Of a stretch of 64,000 nucleotides of DNA, positions 9,856 through 22,900 are shown one piece after another. Every line of letters begins with the position of its first letter. Within the stretch, counting starts at the first letter, position 1. The stretch covers positions 1,674,001 to 1,738,000 of the forward strand of contig OZ251226.1 of assembly GCA_965240325.2 (NCBI GenBank), written 5' to 3'. The notes under the pieces are model-generated. The model was not told the DNA's origin. It saw nothing but the letters and a program-made list of their open reading frames with translations, and did not search any database. The translations under genes were made by a program, and so were the position numbers. The stretch comes from Rebecca billardiae RCC1528. Taxonomy: Eukaryota; Haptophyta.

Positions 9856-12800
9856 ATGTTCATCTACCTGTCGAAGAAGGTGAGCCTGCGCGTGGCTCTC
9901 GCCGGTGCACGAGTGCACTGCATGGCGCCCGCTCGTGCCCTGCCGTGCGCCGCCGACTCGCCGATCCTGTGCGCCCGCGCGCGATACGCCGCGCTCGCCT
10001 CTTGCCCCCGCGCTCGGCGCAGATCGCGATCCCGAACAATGTGCGGCTCAAGTCGCTGTCGTGGAACGGCGAGCAGGGCTGGATCGCGTGCGGTGGCGAG
10101 AACGGCATGCTCAAGGTGCTCAAGCTCGACTCTGGGAAGCCCGCCGAGAAGCAGAAGGGCCTGGCGGCGCCGAGCAACCTCTCGATGAACCAGACGCTCG
10201 AGGGGCACAATGGCTCCGTGATGTGCGTCACGTGGAACGAGGGGTATCGGAAGCTCACCACCTCCGATCAGTACGGGCTGATCATCGTCTGGATGCTGCA
10301 CAAGGGCATGTGGTTCGAGGAGATGATCAACAACCGCAACATCTCGACCGTGCGCGACATGAAGTGGGCGCGCGACGGCCAGCGCATCTGCATCGCGTAC
10401 GAGGACGGTGCGTGCGCGGCTGCGCGGAGGCGTCCGGCGCCCCGCGGCGCGGAGGGCTCTTCGCCCGCGCCCGCGCACGCCGGCGCGCGCTGACCGCGCC
10501 ACACGCCGCGGCCCCGCCCGCTGCTCCGCGGCGCGCAGGCCACGTGATCGTCGGCTCGGTCGATGGCAACCGGCTGTGGGGCAAGGAGCTCAAGCTCGAG
10601 CTGTGCTTGCTCGAGTGGTCGCCGGACGGGCGCAACCTGCTCTTCGCCACGCTCGACCACAAGGTGCAGATCTACGACTCCGCCGGCAACTACATCGCCA
10701 AGATGGGCCTGCACACGGAGGACAAGGTCCCGATCGTCGGGCTGGAGTGGTGCGCGCGCGCCGCGCGCAGCCGGGGGCGTCCGTGCGCGCCGCCCTCGCG
10801 CTCGCGCACGCGTGCGCACGCGGCGCAGGGGGCGGGGCGCGGGCGGCACGGCGAGCACGCGGCGCGGCGCCTCGCGCCGCCGCGGGCGTCGGCGTCCGCA
10901 CGCCGACCGCGCCCCGCGCGATCTGGCGCGGCGGCGCTCGGCGCGCAGGTTCGACACTTCGGCGGGCGTGGACGAGCAGGGGCAGCCAGCGCTCGCCATC
11001 TGCTTCGCCAACGGGCTGCTGCAGCTGATGCGGCACGAGAGCGACGACCGGCCGGTGGTGGTGGACACGGGGATGGCGGCGGTCAAGCTGCAGTGGAACA
11101 CGAGCGGCACCGTCGTCGTCGTCGCGGGCAACCACGTCTCCGTCTCGAGCGCCAACGAGCGCCGCGAGGTGGCGATGATGCAGTTCTTCTCTCCACACGG
11201 CCACCACCTGCGCACGCTCAAGGTGCCGGGCTCGTCGGTGGCGGCGCTCTCGTTCGAGGGCACGTCGCTGCGCATCGCGCTGGCGGTCGACTCGTTCATC
11301 TACTTCGCCAACATCCGGCCCGACTACAAGTGGGGCTACTTCGGCTCGACCGTCGTGTGCGCGTACCCGAAGATGGACCGCGCGGACACGGCGGTTCTTT
11401 TCCTCGACACGCGCACGGGCGAGCGCGTCACCAAGTTCGTCAAGAAGCTGCTGCACGTGGCGGCGTGCTCGGACAACTGCGCGCTGGTGACGCAGTCGTC
11501 GGAGCAGGCCGCGCCGTACTACATCATCCTGTGCAACGCGCTCGGCTCGCCCGTCGACTCGAAGTACATCGACATCCAGCCGAAGGTGTCGACGCTGACC
11601 AACCACCACTTTGTCGCCGCGTCCGCCGAGCAGGTGTACGTGTGGCAGTACCGCACGCTCACCGCCAAGCTCACGTCGGTCTCGGCGGCGGGCTCGTCGC
11701 TGCGGCGGAAGGAGGGGCGCGAGCAGGCGTTCCACATCGACGACCTCGCCTCCGCCGCCGGGCTGGGCGAGCAGCCCCTCGGCGCGGTCGACAAGGACCT
11801 CGCGCGGCTGCCGTCGCAGCGCAAGACGACGGACCCAATCATCGCGCTGTGCGCGACCGAGCGCGCGCTCTTCATCGCGCGCGAGTCGGGCGTGCTGCTC
11901 AAGTGCTCGCTGCCGCACGTGGCGCTGGAGCAGACGTACCGGCTGCGCGCGCGGCCGCAGCGCATGGCCGTGAACTGCAACGCCACGCGCCTCGCCTTCA
12001 TCGACTCGAACGGCGTGCTCGGTCTGTTCTCGCTCGAGCGCGCGACCGACGGCTCGGACGGCTGGGGCGAGCACCTGCCGTTCGAGCGCAAGGACGCGTG
12101 GGACTTCAAGTGGTCGTCGGACAACCCGGAGCTGTTCGCGATGATGGAGAAGACGCGGATGTACATCTTCCGCGGCCTCGAGCCCGAGGAGCCCGTCCTC
12201 TCCTCCGCGTACCTGTGCGACTTCTCCGACCTCGAGATCACGGCCGTGCTTCTGGACGAGCTGGTGAACGAGCCGGAGGCGCTGAGCAAAGAGCTGGTGC
12301 TGCGCTTCGACACCAAGTCGCTGCGCGACACGCGCGAGCTGCTGGCGAAGGTGAGCGTGAACGAGGCGTACTCGTTCGTGGAGGACAACCCGCACCCGCG
12401 GCTCTGGCGGCTGCTCGCCGAGTCCGCGCTGCGCTCGCGCGACTTTGCGGTCGCGGACAAGGCGTTCGTGCGCTGCGCTGACTACACGGGCATCCAGTTT
12501 GTGAAGCGGCTCAAGCTGCTCGACGACGAGCGCATGCAGGACGCGGAGGTGCACGCGTTCTACGGCCGCTTCGAGGAGGCGGAGAAGATCTACCTCGAGA
12601 TGGACCGGCGCGACCTCGCGCTCGACCTGCGCTCACGCCTCGGCGACTGGTTCCGCGTCGTGCAGCTCATCCAGCAGGGCGGCGCGGGCGACGACTCGAT
12701 GCTCACCAACGCTTGGGACTCGATCGGCGACTACTACGCCGAGCGGCTGCGCCCGGCGAAGGCGGCGCAGAACTACGCGCAGTCGAAGAACGCGAAGGGG

Positions 12801-14219
12801 CTGGTGTCGTGCTACTACGCGCTCGAGGACTACGTCGGCCTCGAGAAGCTCATCCACGCGCTGCCCGACTCGTCGCCGCTGCTGCGCGAGATCGGCGACA
12901 AGTTCGTCACGGTCGGGCTCGCCGAGCAGGCGACGAGCGCGTACACTAAGCTGGGCGATGTGCAGGCGGCCGTCAAGGCGTGCACCGAGCTGAACCAGTG
13001 GTCGACGGCCGTGGCGCTGGCGGAGCAGCACCAGCTGCCCGAGATCGAGAAGGTGCTCACGCAGTACGCGCGACACCTCCTCGACGAGAAGAAGATCATG
13101 ACCGCCGTCGAGCTGTACCGGAAGGCGGGCCACTCGACCGAGGCGGCGAAGCTGCTCACCGGGCTCGCGCGTGACTCGGCGGCCGCGCACGCGCCGCCGC
13201 TGCGGATCAAGAAGCTGTACGTGCTCGCCGCGCTGCAGGTGGAGCAGTTCCGCAAGAAGGCGCTGGACTCGACGATGACGGGCGGGCAGCACACCACCGC
13301 GCAGACGCTCGCCGGCCTCATGAAGGACGACGCGACGACGGGCGCGGACCGCTCGCTCGACTCTGCGTGGCGCGGCGCGGAGGTGCGCCGCGCGCACCGC
13401 GCGCGTGCGCGTCGGCGCGCACGCGCGCGGCGGCTCAGCGCGCCTCCGGACGTCCACCCGCGCCGCCCGCCCTCGCGCAGGCGTACCACTTCCTCTGCCT
13501 CGCGCAGCGCCAGCTGTACGACGGGTACGTCGACGCGGCGATGCGCACCGCGCTGCGGCTGCGCGAGTACGAGGCGGTGCTGGACGCGCAGGAGATCTAC
13601 TCGCTGATCGCGCTCACTGCCTTCTACGCCAAGTTTTACGGGCAGGTGTCGCGCGCGCTGATCAAGCTCGAGGCGCTCGAGCTGCCGCCGGAGCAGCACG
13701 AGGCGTTCGAGCAGCTCGCGCTCTCGATCTTCACGCGCTTCTCGCCCACCGACCCGAGCGTGCGCCGATACGCATGCCCCAGCTGCGACGCGGTGGTGAA
13801 CGACTGGTGCGCGCGCGTGCGTGCGCGCGAGCGTGCGCGCGAGCGTGCGGTGCGTGGGCGTGCGCGCGCATGCGCGCGCGCGCGTGGACCGTGTGCTCAC
13901 GTGCGCTCGCGCGGCGCGGCACGCACGCCGGCGCAGGTTCGCGAGCTGTGGCGAGTGCGGCACGCACTTCCCGGCGTGCATCGTGACCGGCCGCGCGCTC
14001 CTCGAGACGCGCAGCTACTGGATGTGCCGCGTGTGCAAGCATCGCGCATACGAGAACGAGATGCAAGACAGGCGCCACTGCCCGCTCTGCCACCACGGTA
14101 TCGGCGCGCGCGGCGGCGTCGCGGGCGCGTCAGAATCGTCGATGCAGCCCGTGGCCGGCGGAGCAGCCGCAGCGGCAGCGGCTCCGCGCCGACGCAGCAA
14201 CGACATGGGGTCCTACTGA
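9856..14219 (+). CDS. WDR35: Intraflagellar transport protein IFT121 (WDR35), IFT-A complex
   Basis: Six exons: 9856-9879, 10023-10407, 10539-10749, 10949-13382, 13481-13806, 13937-14219. The introns (143, 131, 199, 98 and 130 nt) have GT-AG ends and keep the frame, giving 1,220 aa (the human protein is about 1,180). The first exon encodes just MFIYLSKK and joins [15 protein letters not shown]. Conserved blocks include [54 protein letters not shown] and [21 protein letters not shown]. Two N-terminal WD40 propellers are followed by a TPR-like alpha-solenoid (about 650-1090). A Zn-binding C-terminus carries CPSC, CGEC, CRVC and CPLC pairs. It acts in retrograde IFT and ciliary membrane-protein entry, so the organism builds flagella. 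Confidence 0.95.
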
Positions 14220-15631
14220 CAACTCTGACGCAGATCCCGTGGCCGCGCGGGGGTTTCGGGCGCGTGGCCATCTGCGAGTCGTCTCCGGGCATATACGCGC
14301 GTAGATGGCTGGCTAGTAGGCCAGTGCTGGCACTATGATACTGCCATGCCCAATTGGCAAGAGCGTCCGAGCGTCGCAGTAGGTCGGCCGACCCACCGCC
14401 ATCGCTCTCCCAGCACCGGTTCAGCGCTCTTATCAGAAACCCAAACTGAAATGAAAACCGAGCCGGCTCAAGATGTGCTTGATCAACGACGGAGCTACCA
14501 ACGCAGGTGCTCAAGTTCGTTATGGACGCGTGTTTCCGCAGCTTTTCCCGCAGCGTTTGGAGTCAACTTCTCCCGCCGAGCCATTGCTCTACTCACTCGG
14601 CCGTTTGCTGCACGCCCATTGGTGGAACCGCTTGCAACCGCCGCTCTCCGCGGGCCGCGGCCGCCGGCCGGTTGATCACAGCGCGCCGCCGGCAAGCGAC
14701 TCGATCTGTCTCACGCCCGCGACCGTCGACGTTCGCGCGAAGTCCATGGCGGCGACGAACCACCTGGCGCTCCTGGCTCTTCTCTTGGCACTCGCGGCTG
14801 CGGATGCTGGTACAACTACATGCTCGCCGACGAGCGCAGGTCCCATCGGTGCGCAGCTTGCGTCTCATCCGCGCAGCGCTCGCAGCACAACCCACTCCTG
14901 ACTCATCCGCGCTCTACGCGCCCACCACCGTGCGCTCCCCCAGGGGTGCTCAAACGCGCGTGGTGCATCGCCTCAGGACAGCCATACGCCTGGATCTAGG
15001 CCGTCACCTTGCTCGCTCATCACGCCTGCGCGTCCTGTCACGCCTGGAAACAAAAAGAGAAGCAGTCATCGATCTGGCGTCTACTGGCCTATGCTGGTCG
15101 CCGCCGCCTCTGACTTCCCCGCATCTCCAACGAGATAGCACTACCGGATGACCAGCTTTGCGTATCTGTGCGTCCGCTGGATACATTGGATGCAGGCCAC
15201 ACCATCGCGCACTGCCGGACTTGTGCAAATTAGGGGTCGACGCTGTAAGCCGTAGCGTCAGGCGTAAGCCGCACGGTGACGTGCACGGAAAATTACTGCC
15301 GAAGCGGCTGACCCGTAAATCATCACGGGGTAAGTGTATAAAGTTCTCAGATCATGATGAGGATAATCAGCAGACTAGATGATAGAGTCTCAGATGCACA
15401 ACGGTGTCGGCGCCCGACGACCCCGGCCGCCCCGGGGGCCGGGCGGCCCAGGCGCCTGGCGGCGCCTGGCCGTGCTTCCGGCTCGTCGGTGACGGTGGAC
15501 GACGAAGGCGCGCTGCCAGCTACGCGCGCCGGGGGCCCCCCTATATCGGCCGCGGCGAATGGCCGATGATTGACAGCAGACGAAGTAGACCGACGAGGTC
15601 GATGATACACCCGCGGCGAGAAAGACCGTCG
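14220..15631. other. Intergenic region, one doubtful small ORF
   Basis: 1.4 kb between IFT121 and the convergent UNC50 gene. Apart from the small signal-peptide ORF listed at 14746 it has no convincing coding sequence. The stretch 15330-15380 is locally AT-rich. Confidence 0.4.
14746..14901 (+). CDS. Possible short secreted peptide or first exon
   Basis: From ATG 14746 the frame encodes 51 residues starting MAATNHLALLALLLALAAADA, a textbook signal peptide, then a short Ser/Thr-rich tail. It could be a small secreted peptide, the first exon of an unseen gene, or chance. No family recognised. Confidence 0.22.
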   Translation: MAATNHLALLALLLALAAADAGTTTCSPTSAGPIGAQLASHPRSARSTTHS

Positions 15632-16642
15632 TCACCTGCCTGAGCCGATCGGCTCGGGTGCCATGTCCACCGCGCCCTCCCCGAGGAACTCCGAGCTGGG
15701 CGGGAAGTAGAAGCTGACCATTGCGCGTGACGGGTTGATCCGGACCAGCGCGGCGCACACCGCCAAGGCGACGACGAGGCCGATCGGGTAAACCAGGTAC
15801 TCCGTGTGCCGAAGGAAGGGGAGCGCTGCGGGTCGTGGGAGAGAGGGCCGCGTGTGAGGCGCGCGCTGCGATACCTCGGCGCAGCGCGGCGCAGCGCTGC
15901 GCGCACCGTTGTACCCGAGGAACGTGACGTAGCAGTAGTGCGACAGAGCGGTCGCCCACAGCGCGCACGAGAGCGTGCTGGGGAGGAAGCCCCGGCGCAG
16001 GAGGAGAGGGAGCGCGGCGTACTGCGCGACGTGGATGAGCAGAAAGAAGGGGAAGTACGCGTTGCAGTGGATGTCAAAGGCGTAGGCGAACTCCACGAGC
16101 TGGTCGGCACCATCCATTTCTTGCCCCGGGTAGCCGCCGCCACTCGACGCGAGCGCTCGGCCGTTGGCGACCACCCTGCCCACCCGTCCGAAGGCGCGCG
16201 CGCGCGCGCGCCCGCGTCAATCATCATCAGCGCGCGCCACGCGCCGCGCGCTGCACCGCGCCGAGGCGCGCGCGGGAGCGCACCAGCCGAGGCCGGCGAT
16301 GGCGAGGCCGACGAGCACAAAATCGACTAGCACGGTGTACGCGACATTCAGGAGCCAGCCGCCGAGGCTGATCGGACCGAACGCGATCGTCCACGAGGTG
16401 ATGCTCGTGGCGAGCAACGCCGACATGACGACGACGAACCCCGGGTCATCTCGTGCCCACTGGTGCTTTGTGCGGCTGTGGTACTCGGCGTTCCGGTACG
16501 CGCGGCGCGGGTCGACGCACAGGCACAGCATCGTGTAGAAGGTGTACTCGAAGTCGCACTGCTCGCGGAAGTTGATGAGGCGATGCATGTACTCGCGCAG
16601 CCCGGGCGTGTCGACACGGACCGACGTCAGCGGCAATGCCAT
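15632..16642 (-). CDS. UNC50: UNC-50 family Golgi/ER multi-pass membrane protein
   Basis: Three exons on the minus strand: 16642-16284, 16175-15907, 15825-15632. Introns of 108 nt (phase 2) and 81 nt (phase 1) restore AGLGW|VVANG and FLGYN|ALPFLRHTEYLVYP. Total 273 aa, against about 260 in animals. Family blocks: REYMHRLINFREQCDFEYTFYTMLCLCVDPRRAYRNAEYHSRTKHQWARDDPGF, then VEFAYAFDIHCNAYFPFFLLIHVAQ and the hydrophobic C-terminus, with about five membrane helices overall. UNC-50 (GMH1 in yeast) is an inner-Golgi/ER protein needed for trafficking of certain membrane receptors and connected to Arf-GEF function. I chose ATG 16642 (MALPLTSVR) because it lies just before the conserved REYM block; an upstream in-frame ATG at 16759 would add 39 residues. 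Confidence 0.92.
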
Positions 16643-16763
16643 CGTGCCGTTTTCTGTCGACGCGTTCAATCCCAACACAAACACGATGGCGGCTTCGGCC
16701 GGCCAACCTTCCGTCAAGATTCGGCGAGTCGACGGTTGATACACATAGTACTTTTTCATAAAG

Positions 16764-16830
16764 TACCCCCATACAATACTTTACCCGTCGTCAGCATTCA
16801 TACTTTACCATCACATTGTCTATGGGGGTA
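16764..16830. repeat. Imperfect inverted repeat in the UNC50/glucan synthase divergent promoter
   Basis: TACCCCCATACAAT at 16764-16777 is mirrored by ATTGTCTATGGGGGTA at 16815-16830 with a 2-base bulge. A direct repeat ATACTTTACC lies between the arms. It sits between the UNC50 start (16642) and the glucan synthase start (17000), so it is a candidate shared regulatory site or transcript hairpin. Confidence 0.4.
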
Positions 16831-16999
16831 AGTGGTCGTACATCTGCGTCGGCCGAGGAAGCCGCTTTTCGATTTTCGATAACAGCAGCTGCCTCTAAAT
16901 AATGAACCGTGCCGGTGGGGAGCCTGGCCAAGCCCCGACGGGCGCGGGCTCGCGGTAGGTAGCTAGACCACGTCAACCGCTGCCACCACCCTCGCGCGC

Positions 17000-19900
17000 A
17001 TGGATGAGCACGAGCGGAGGGCGCTGCCGCGACGACGATGGGCGCGCCACTGCGCGCTCGCGCTGCTGCTCGCGGCGCGCCTCGCGCCGTGCGCCGCGGG
17101 CGCCTCGGACTGGGTCGATCCCGACACGCCCGAGGACAAGCGCTCCAGGGTGATTGACGGGGTGAAGTACGAGCTCGTCATGTCTGACGAGTTCGAGGTG
17201 GCGGGGCGCACGTTCGACGACGGGCACGACTCGATCTGGACGGCGATCGTGGGCTCGCCCACCACCAACGAGCAGGTGAACGACTACAACCCGGCGAACG
17301 TGTACACGGAGGGCGGCAAGCTCGTGATCGAGACGACGGTGGAGGCGCTCGGCTCGACGGCTCCTCGGCCGTACCAGACGGCGATGATCCAGAGCTGGGA
17401 CAAGTTCTGCTTCACCGAGGGCTTCGTCGAGGTCTCCGCCCAGCTGCCGGGCCGCTCGACGCAGGAGGGGCTGTGGCCGGCCTTCTGGATGTTTGGCAAC
17501 CTCGGGCGCGCCGCGTATCCCGACACGACGAACCGGCTTTGGCCGTTCATTACGGACAGCTGCCCGGCGCCGGAGCACGCGCGCGCCAACCAGAAGGGCA
17601 CGTGGGAGCTCGACAGCTGCGACGGCCAGCAGGCGCGCGGCGCGCCCGAGATCGACATCATCGAGGCGATGCCCGGCACGTACGTGTACGACTTTGCCGA
17701 CAAGGTCCGGTCGGGCGCGTGCCCGCCGGTCGAGCAGTCGTGGATCGATCGCACGCGCGTGTCGCTGCCGATGGTGGCGCAGTCGCTGCAGGCGGCGCCC
17801 GGGCTGCCGCACGACGCGGTCGAGCGGCCGATCCTCGGCTGCATGCCCAACGCGGACGGCCGCCGCGAGCACTCCTACTACCCGGAGCTGTGGCCGACCG
17901 CCCAGAACTACGGCCCGATCTACGCCGACGGAATCAACATCACGCTCAACTACGAGTTCTACGGCGATGCTTTCAGCAGCCCCGCGGCGGCGCAGCCGAA
18001 CGGCGAGCCGATGCACACGGACGCCTTCTCGGCGCTGTACAGCCTCCAGTCCACCCACTGGGACGCGCAGCACGCGTACCAGTGCGAGTGGGTCGGCGGC
18101 GATCAGGGGCGCGTGCGCTTCTCGATCGACGACGAGTTTCGGTTCAACGTGCCCGCGAGCGTCGTCGCGGCGGAGCGGCGCGTCACGTTCGCCGACGCCG
18201 AGGGCGAGCAGATCATGGACGGGCGGAAGATCCCCGACGAGCCGATGTACCTCATCCTCAACGTCGACCTCTCCCCCAAGTGGGGCTGGAACTTCTGCGA
18301 CCCGGACGAGTGCGACTGCTGCACCGACTGCCGCCGCACCGAGTGCACGACGTGCATGCAGCGCGACGCGGCGTCGGGCGAGCTCGTGAACACGCGGCAG
18401 TGGCTCGCCGAGCTGTGCGAGATGCTGCCCTCCAAGTACGAGGTGGAGTACGTGCGCGTGTACCAGCGCGAGGGCGCGACCAACCTCGGGTGCGACACGG
18501 CGGAGCGGCCGACCACCGAGTACATCCGCTCGAGGCGCGAGCGGTACACGGACGACGGCACGGCGGACGCGGAGCCGCTGCAGCCGGTGCGGCCGGGCGG
18601 CGCGCCGTGCGGCGAGGGGGCGGGCAGGTGCAGCCCGCACGGCCGCTGCGTCGACGGCTCGGCCGGGCCGGACGGCGGCCTGCCGCCGCGCGCGCGCTGC
18701 GTGTGCGACGAGGGCTGGACGGGCCCGCGCTGCCGCTCGCGCGCGCTCGGCGCGGCGCGCACGTGCGCTCAGCTCTCGGCGGGATCGATGGATCTGCCGC
18801 CGCCGCTCGGCGGAGCGCTCTCGGCCAACGGCACCGGCGACGGCGGCGACGGCGCGGAGGCGTCCGCGGCGTGGTCGGCGGAGGCCGTGCGCGCGCAGGT
18901 GGAGGCGGACACCCAGTGCGTCGTGCTCGCCGAGCACGGCGTGCTCCAGGTCGAGAGCGTGCTGTCGCAGCTGTGCGCGCGCGCGAACGGCACCGCCGCG
19001 GAGGCAGCGTGCGCGAGCGTGCTGCGCGCGCGCGGCGAGTTTTGGGCGTGCTCGGTGCGCCAGCGGGCGAACCACGTGCTCCGCGTCTGGGCGGAGGAGG
19101 TGAGCGGCGGGACGGAGTGCTGCCACCTGCTGCTCGCCGACGGCTCGCTGCGCTGCCGCACGATCGGCCCGCCGCCGTGGCCGCTGCTCGCCGCCGCGTG
19201 CGCGCTCGCACTGTGCGCGCTCGCGTGCATTGGGCCGTTTGCTCTGAAGCGCGCGCGCGCCGCCGCCGCCGCGCGCCGCGCGCGCAAGGCGGCGCCGCCG
19301 CGCCGCTCCTCGTCTCGCGGCGCGAGGCGGGGGTCGACGCTCGGCCGGCGATTCTCCGCCACGCAGCGGCTGCGCGCCGTCGTCGCGCCCGCCATCACGC
19401 TGATCAGCGAGGAGGACGAGCAGGAGGAGGCGCACGGCGCGCACGGCTCGGCCGGCGGCGGCGGCGTCGGCGGCGGCGGCGGCGACGACTCGCGCGACTC
19501 TCGGTCAAGCGGCGCGAGCAGCGGCGGCGCGGCGGACGGCGCCGCCGCGCGCGCGCAGCTCGTGTCCGAGTCGGCGTGCCTCGCCGTCGCGCCGCGCGCC
19601 TCGATCTCCAACGCGGGCGTGCAGCTGCTGCTCGAGCTGTTCGAGCACTATGCGCGCGTGTTTGGTTTTCAGACCGCGTCGGTGCAGGCGCAGTATTTCC
19701 ACCTGCTGCAGCTGTGGGCGGCGCAGACGGCGGCGCTGGGCGACGAGCGCGCGGCGGCGGCGATGCTGCACAGCATCATGTTCGCCTCGTTCGAGCGCTG
19801 GCTCGAGGTCGCGTCCGGACTCCTCTCCTTCGAGCGGCTCGCCGGGCGGCAGGACACGATGATGCGCGGCAAGCCGTCGCACGCGCAGCGGCTGCACGAG

Positions 19901-22900
19901 ATGGCGCTCTACCTCTGCCTGTGGAGCGAGGCGGGGAACGTGCGCTTCGTGCCCGAGGCGCTGTGCTTCTTCTTCGAGTGCGCGCGCAACCACGCCGCGG
20001 ACAAGCCCGCGCCCGCCTCGACGCCGGGCGATCGGCTCAACTGGGCGGCCGAGGACAGCAGCGCGGCCGCCATTTCCGCGCCCGCGCCGCTCGCCCGGGC
20101 CGAGCCTGGCGCCTCCGGCGCGCCGAGTCCGCCGCCGCTCGTCTCCGAGGGCGACTACCTGCGGCGGTACGTGCAGCCGCTGTACGACTTCATCTTCTCG
20201 CGCTCGTTCAAGGGCCTCGACGCGCGCGGCCGGCCGGCGGAGCACCCGTGGGGCAAGGCGGAGAGCAAGGCGGGCACGCGGGAGAACTACGACGATTGGA
20301 ACGAGGTCTTCTGGACGCCCACGCACGTCGGCCGGATCGTGACGAAGGAGGGGCGGCGGATCCTCGACCTGCCGATGCGCGAGCGCTGGTCCGCGCTCGC
20401 GGCCGTGGATTGGGAGGCCTCGATGAAGGGGTGCAAGCGCCACTTCGAGCGGCTGGCGTGGTACGGCCTGTTCGTCTCGTACGCGCGAATCTTCTCATTC
20501 CACGGTGAGAAGGAGCGCCGCCGCGTTTCGCGCGCGCGTCGACGCGTCGACTGGCACGCGGCCGCGCGCGCGCGCGCGCAGCCGCGCGCGCTCGGCCCCT
20601 GCGCGCGCACCCGCGCTCACGCGCCCGTGCGCCGCGCTGCGCCTCCGACGCGCCTCCGCCCTCGCCCCTGGCAGCCGCGCTCTTCGCGCTCTCGCTCTTC
20701 GCGCTGCACTGGCTCGGGCTGTGGCACGGCGAGATCGGCGCGGCAAACGTGGGCACGCGCGGGCCGACGACCGAGCTCGGCCTGCACGCGACGCTGCTGC
20801 TGCCCGCCGCGGTGCAGCTCGCCGCGGACCTGGCGAAGCTGGGCGTGAAGCCGCGCGCGACGTTCGTCGGGACCCTCCTCGAGCCGGAGAAGTCGGCGCC
20901 GCTGCTGCTACAGCTCGCTCTTTTTGGCCTCGCGGCGTGGCTGCGCGAAAGCCTTGCGCTGCGCTGGCTGTACCTCGTCGTCTCGACGGTCGTCGCGGCG
21001 CGCGCCGCGGTCGGCGTGCGCCATCTCGTGCGCAAGATGCCGCACTTCGACTCGCACGTGCGCCGCGCGGGCGTCGAGACCGCGCGCCAGATGGCGATCT
21101 TCTGGGGCGTCGTGCTCGGCACCAAGCTCGCAGCCGAGACGCTTGTGAGCAACCGCGCGGGCGCGATCGCGTCGGCTCGGCTGGACGCGCTCTTCCCGCT
21201 CTGGCCGCTGATGGAGGAGCCCGCGCTCGCGTGGCACCTGCGCGCCTCGCCCATCTTCGCGCTGCGCGCGGTGCACGGCGCACTCGTCTGGGGCTGCACG
21301 ATCGGCGCGCACTACACTTCCACGTACTATTGGTACGTGCTCGGCGTGGCGGTGTACGGCACGGTGCGCGGGCTGCTGCTGCTGCGCGGCGAGTCGCAGG
21401 CGGGCGGCCACTCGGCTTATCACGGCCGCGGCTCCAGGCTCGGCGCCGGCGGCGACGAGATCGGGTACGCGGAGGTGTCGACGGACGAGGCGAAGCCGAG
21501 CGCCGTCGCGGCCGCCGCCACCGCCGACGCCGCCGACGCCGACGCCGACAACGAGCCCGACGTGCCGCGCGTGCGCGCGCTGTGCGACATCCCCGCAGCG
21601 TTTGTCGCGCAGGTGTTTGCGAGCGACTCGGTCGAGCAGCGCGCGGTGCGGCTCGGCCTCCCGCCGCCCGTCGGCGCGACCGCCGGCGCGGACGGGGGCG
21701 CGGCGGCGGAGCTCGGCGCAGCGCGCGCCGCCGCGCGGCCGGCGGCGCGGCTCGAGCCCGCGCCCGCGCCCCGCCTGCCCCTTGGCCGCGAGCGCGCACA
21801 GGCGAGCGCGCGGCTGCCGCCGGGCGTCGAGCGGCGCTGGGCGCACGTGTGGCACGAGATCTGCCTCGACATGCACAACAACGACCTGATCTCGAGCGCG
21901 GAGCTGGCGAAGCTCAAGTACGGCGGCGTCGAGCACGAGGAGGCCGAGCTCGTGCCGCCGGCCATCTTCCGAGCCGCGCCGCGCCGCGAGGCGGACGTGC
22001 TGCCGCGCTCCAGGGAGGCGCAGCGACGGATCCAGACGCTGCGCCAGTCGCTCTGCATGAAGATGCCGCGCCCCGCCGCCGTCGAGGCGCTTCCTTCCTT
22101 CACCGTGCTCATCCCGCACTACGGCGAGACGATCGTCACCTCGGAGAAGGAGCTGCTCGAGCCGCCGGCCGGCGGCAACGGCGAGACCACCGGCCCGCTG
22201 ATCTCGATGCTGATGGAGTACTCGACAGACGAGCTGAACAACATGCGCGCGCGCATCGGCGAGCAGGAGTGGCGGCTCACGTGGGCGATCATCACCGAGC
22301 GGCTCGCGAGCAAGGGGCAGAAGGCCGCGGCGAAGCAGGTCGCCGGCCTCGCCGCGGTCGCGCGCCGCCAGCTGCGCGGCCTTCAGAAGGAGCTGCACAA
22401 GCGAAGCTCGGGGCACCGGCGCGCCACCGCCGGCACGTCGGCCACCAGCGCCGCGGCGGAGAGTCGCGACGCCTCTGCTGAGCTGGCCGAGCCCGCCGCG
22501 CCGACGATCCGCGCGTCGACGGCCGCGCGCGTCGCGGAGGCGCTCGGGGGCGCCGCGCAGGCGATGGAGGCGACGGGCGAGGAGGAGGACGACGAGCAGA
22601 GCGACGCGGGCAGCTCGATCCACTGGTCGGACGAGGACGAGGGCGAGGGCGAGGCGTCGTTGGACGAGGAGCTCTGGGACGGGCTGCTCGACGACTCCGA
22701 CCCGGAGGAGGGCGGCGGCGCCGGCGGCGCCAACGCCGGGCTCTCGCAGGTGCTCGTGCCGCTGCGCAAGTGGGCGTCGATGCGCTCGCAGTCGCTGTAC
22801 CGCACGGTGCGCGGCATGATGGCGTACAGCCGCGCGCTCGACGTGCTGCTGCGCGTGCAGCGACCCGACCTCTCGGCGGAGGCGCGCGAGGAGCTGGTCG

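Noticed and set aside
9905-12481. An 858-codon + strand frame overlapping IFT121
   Set aside because: Wrong frame relative to the conserved WD40/IFT121 blocks and runs through the introns.
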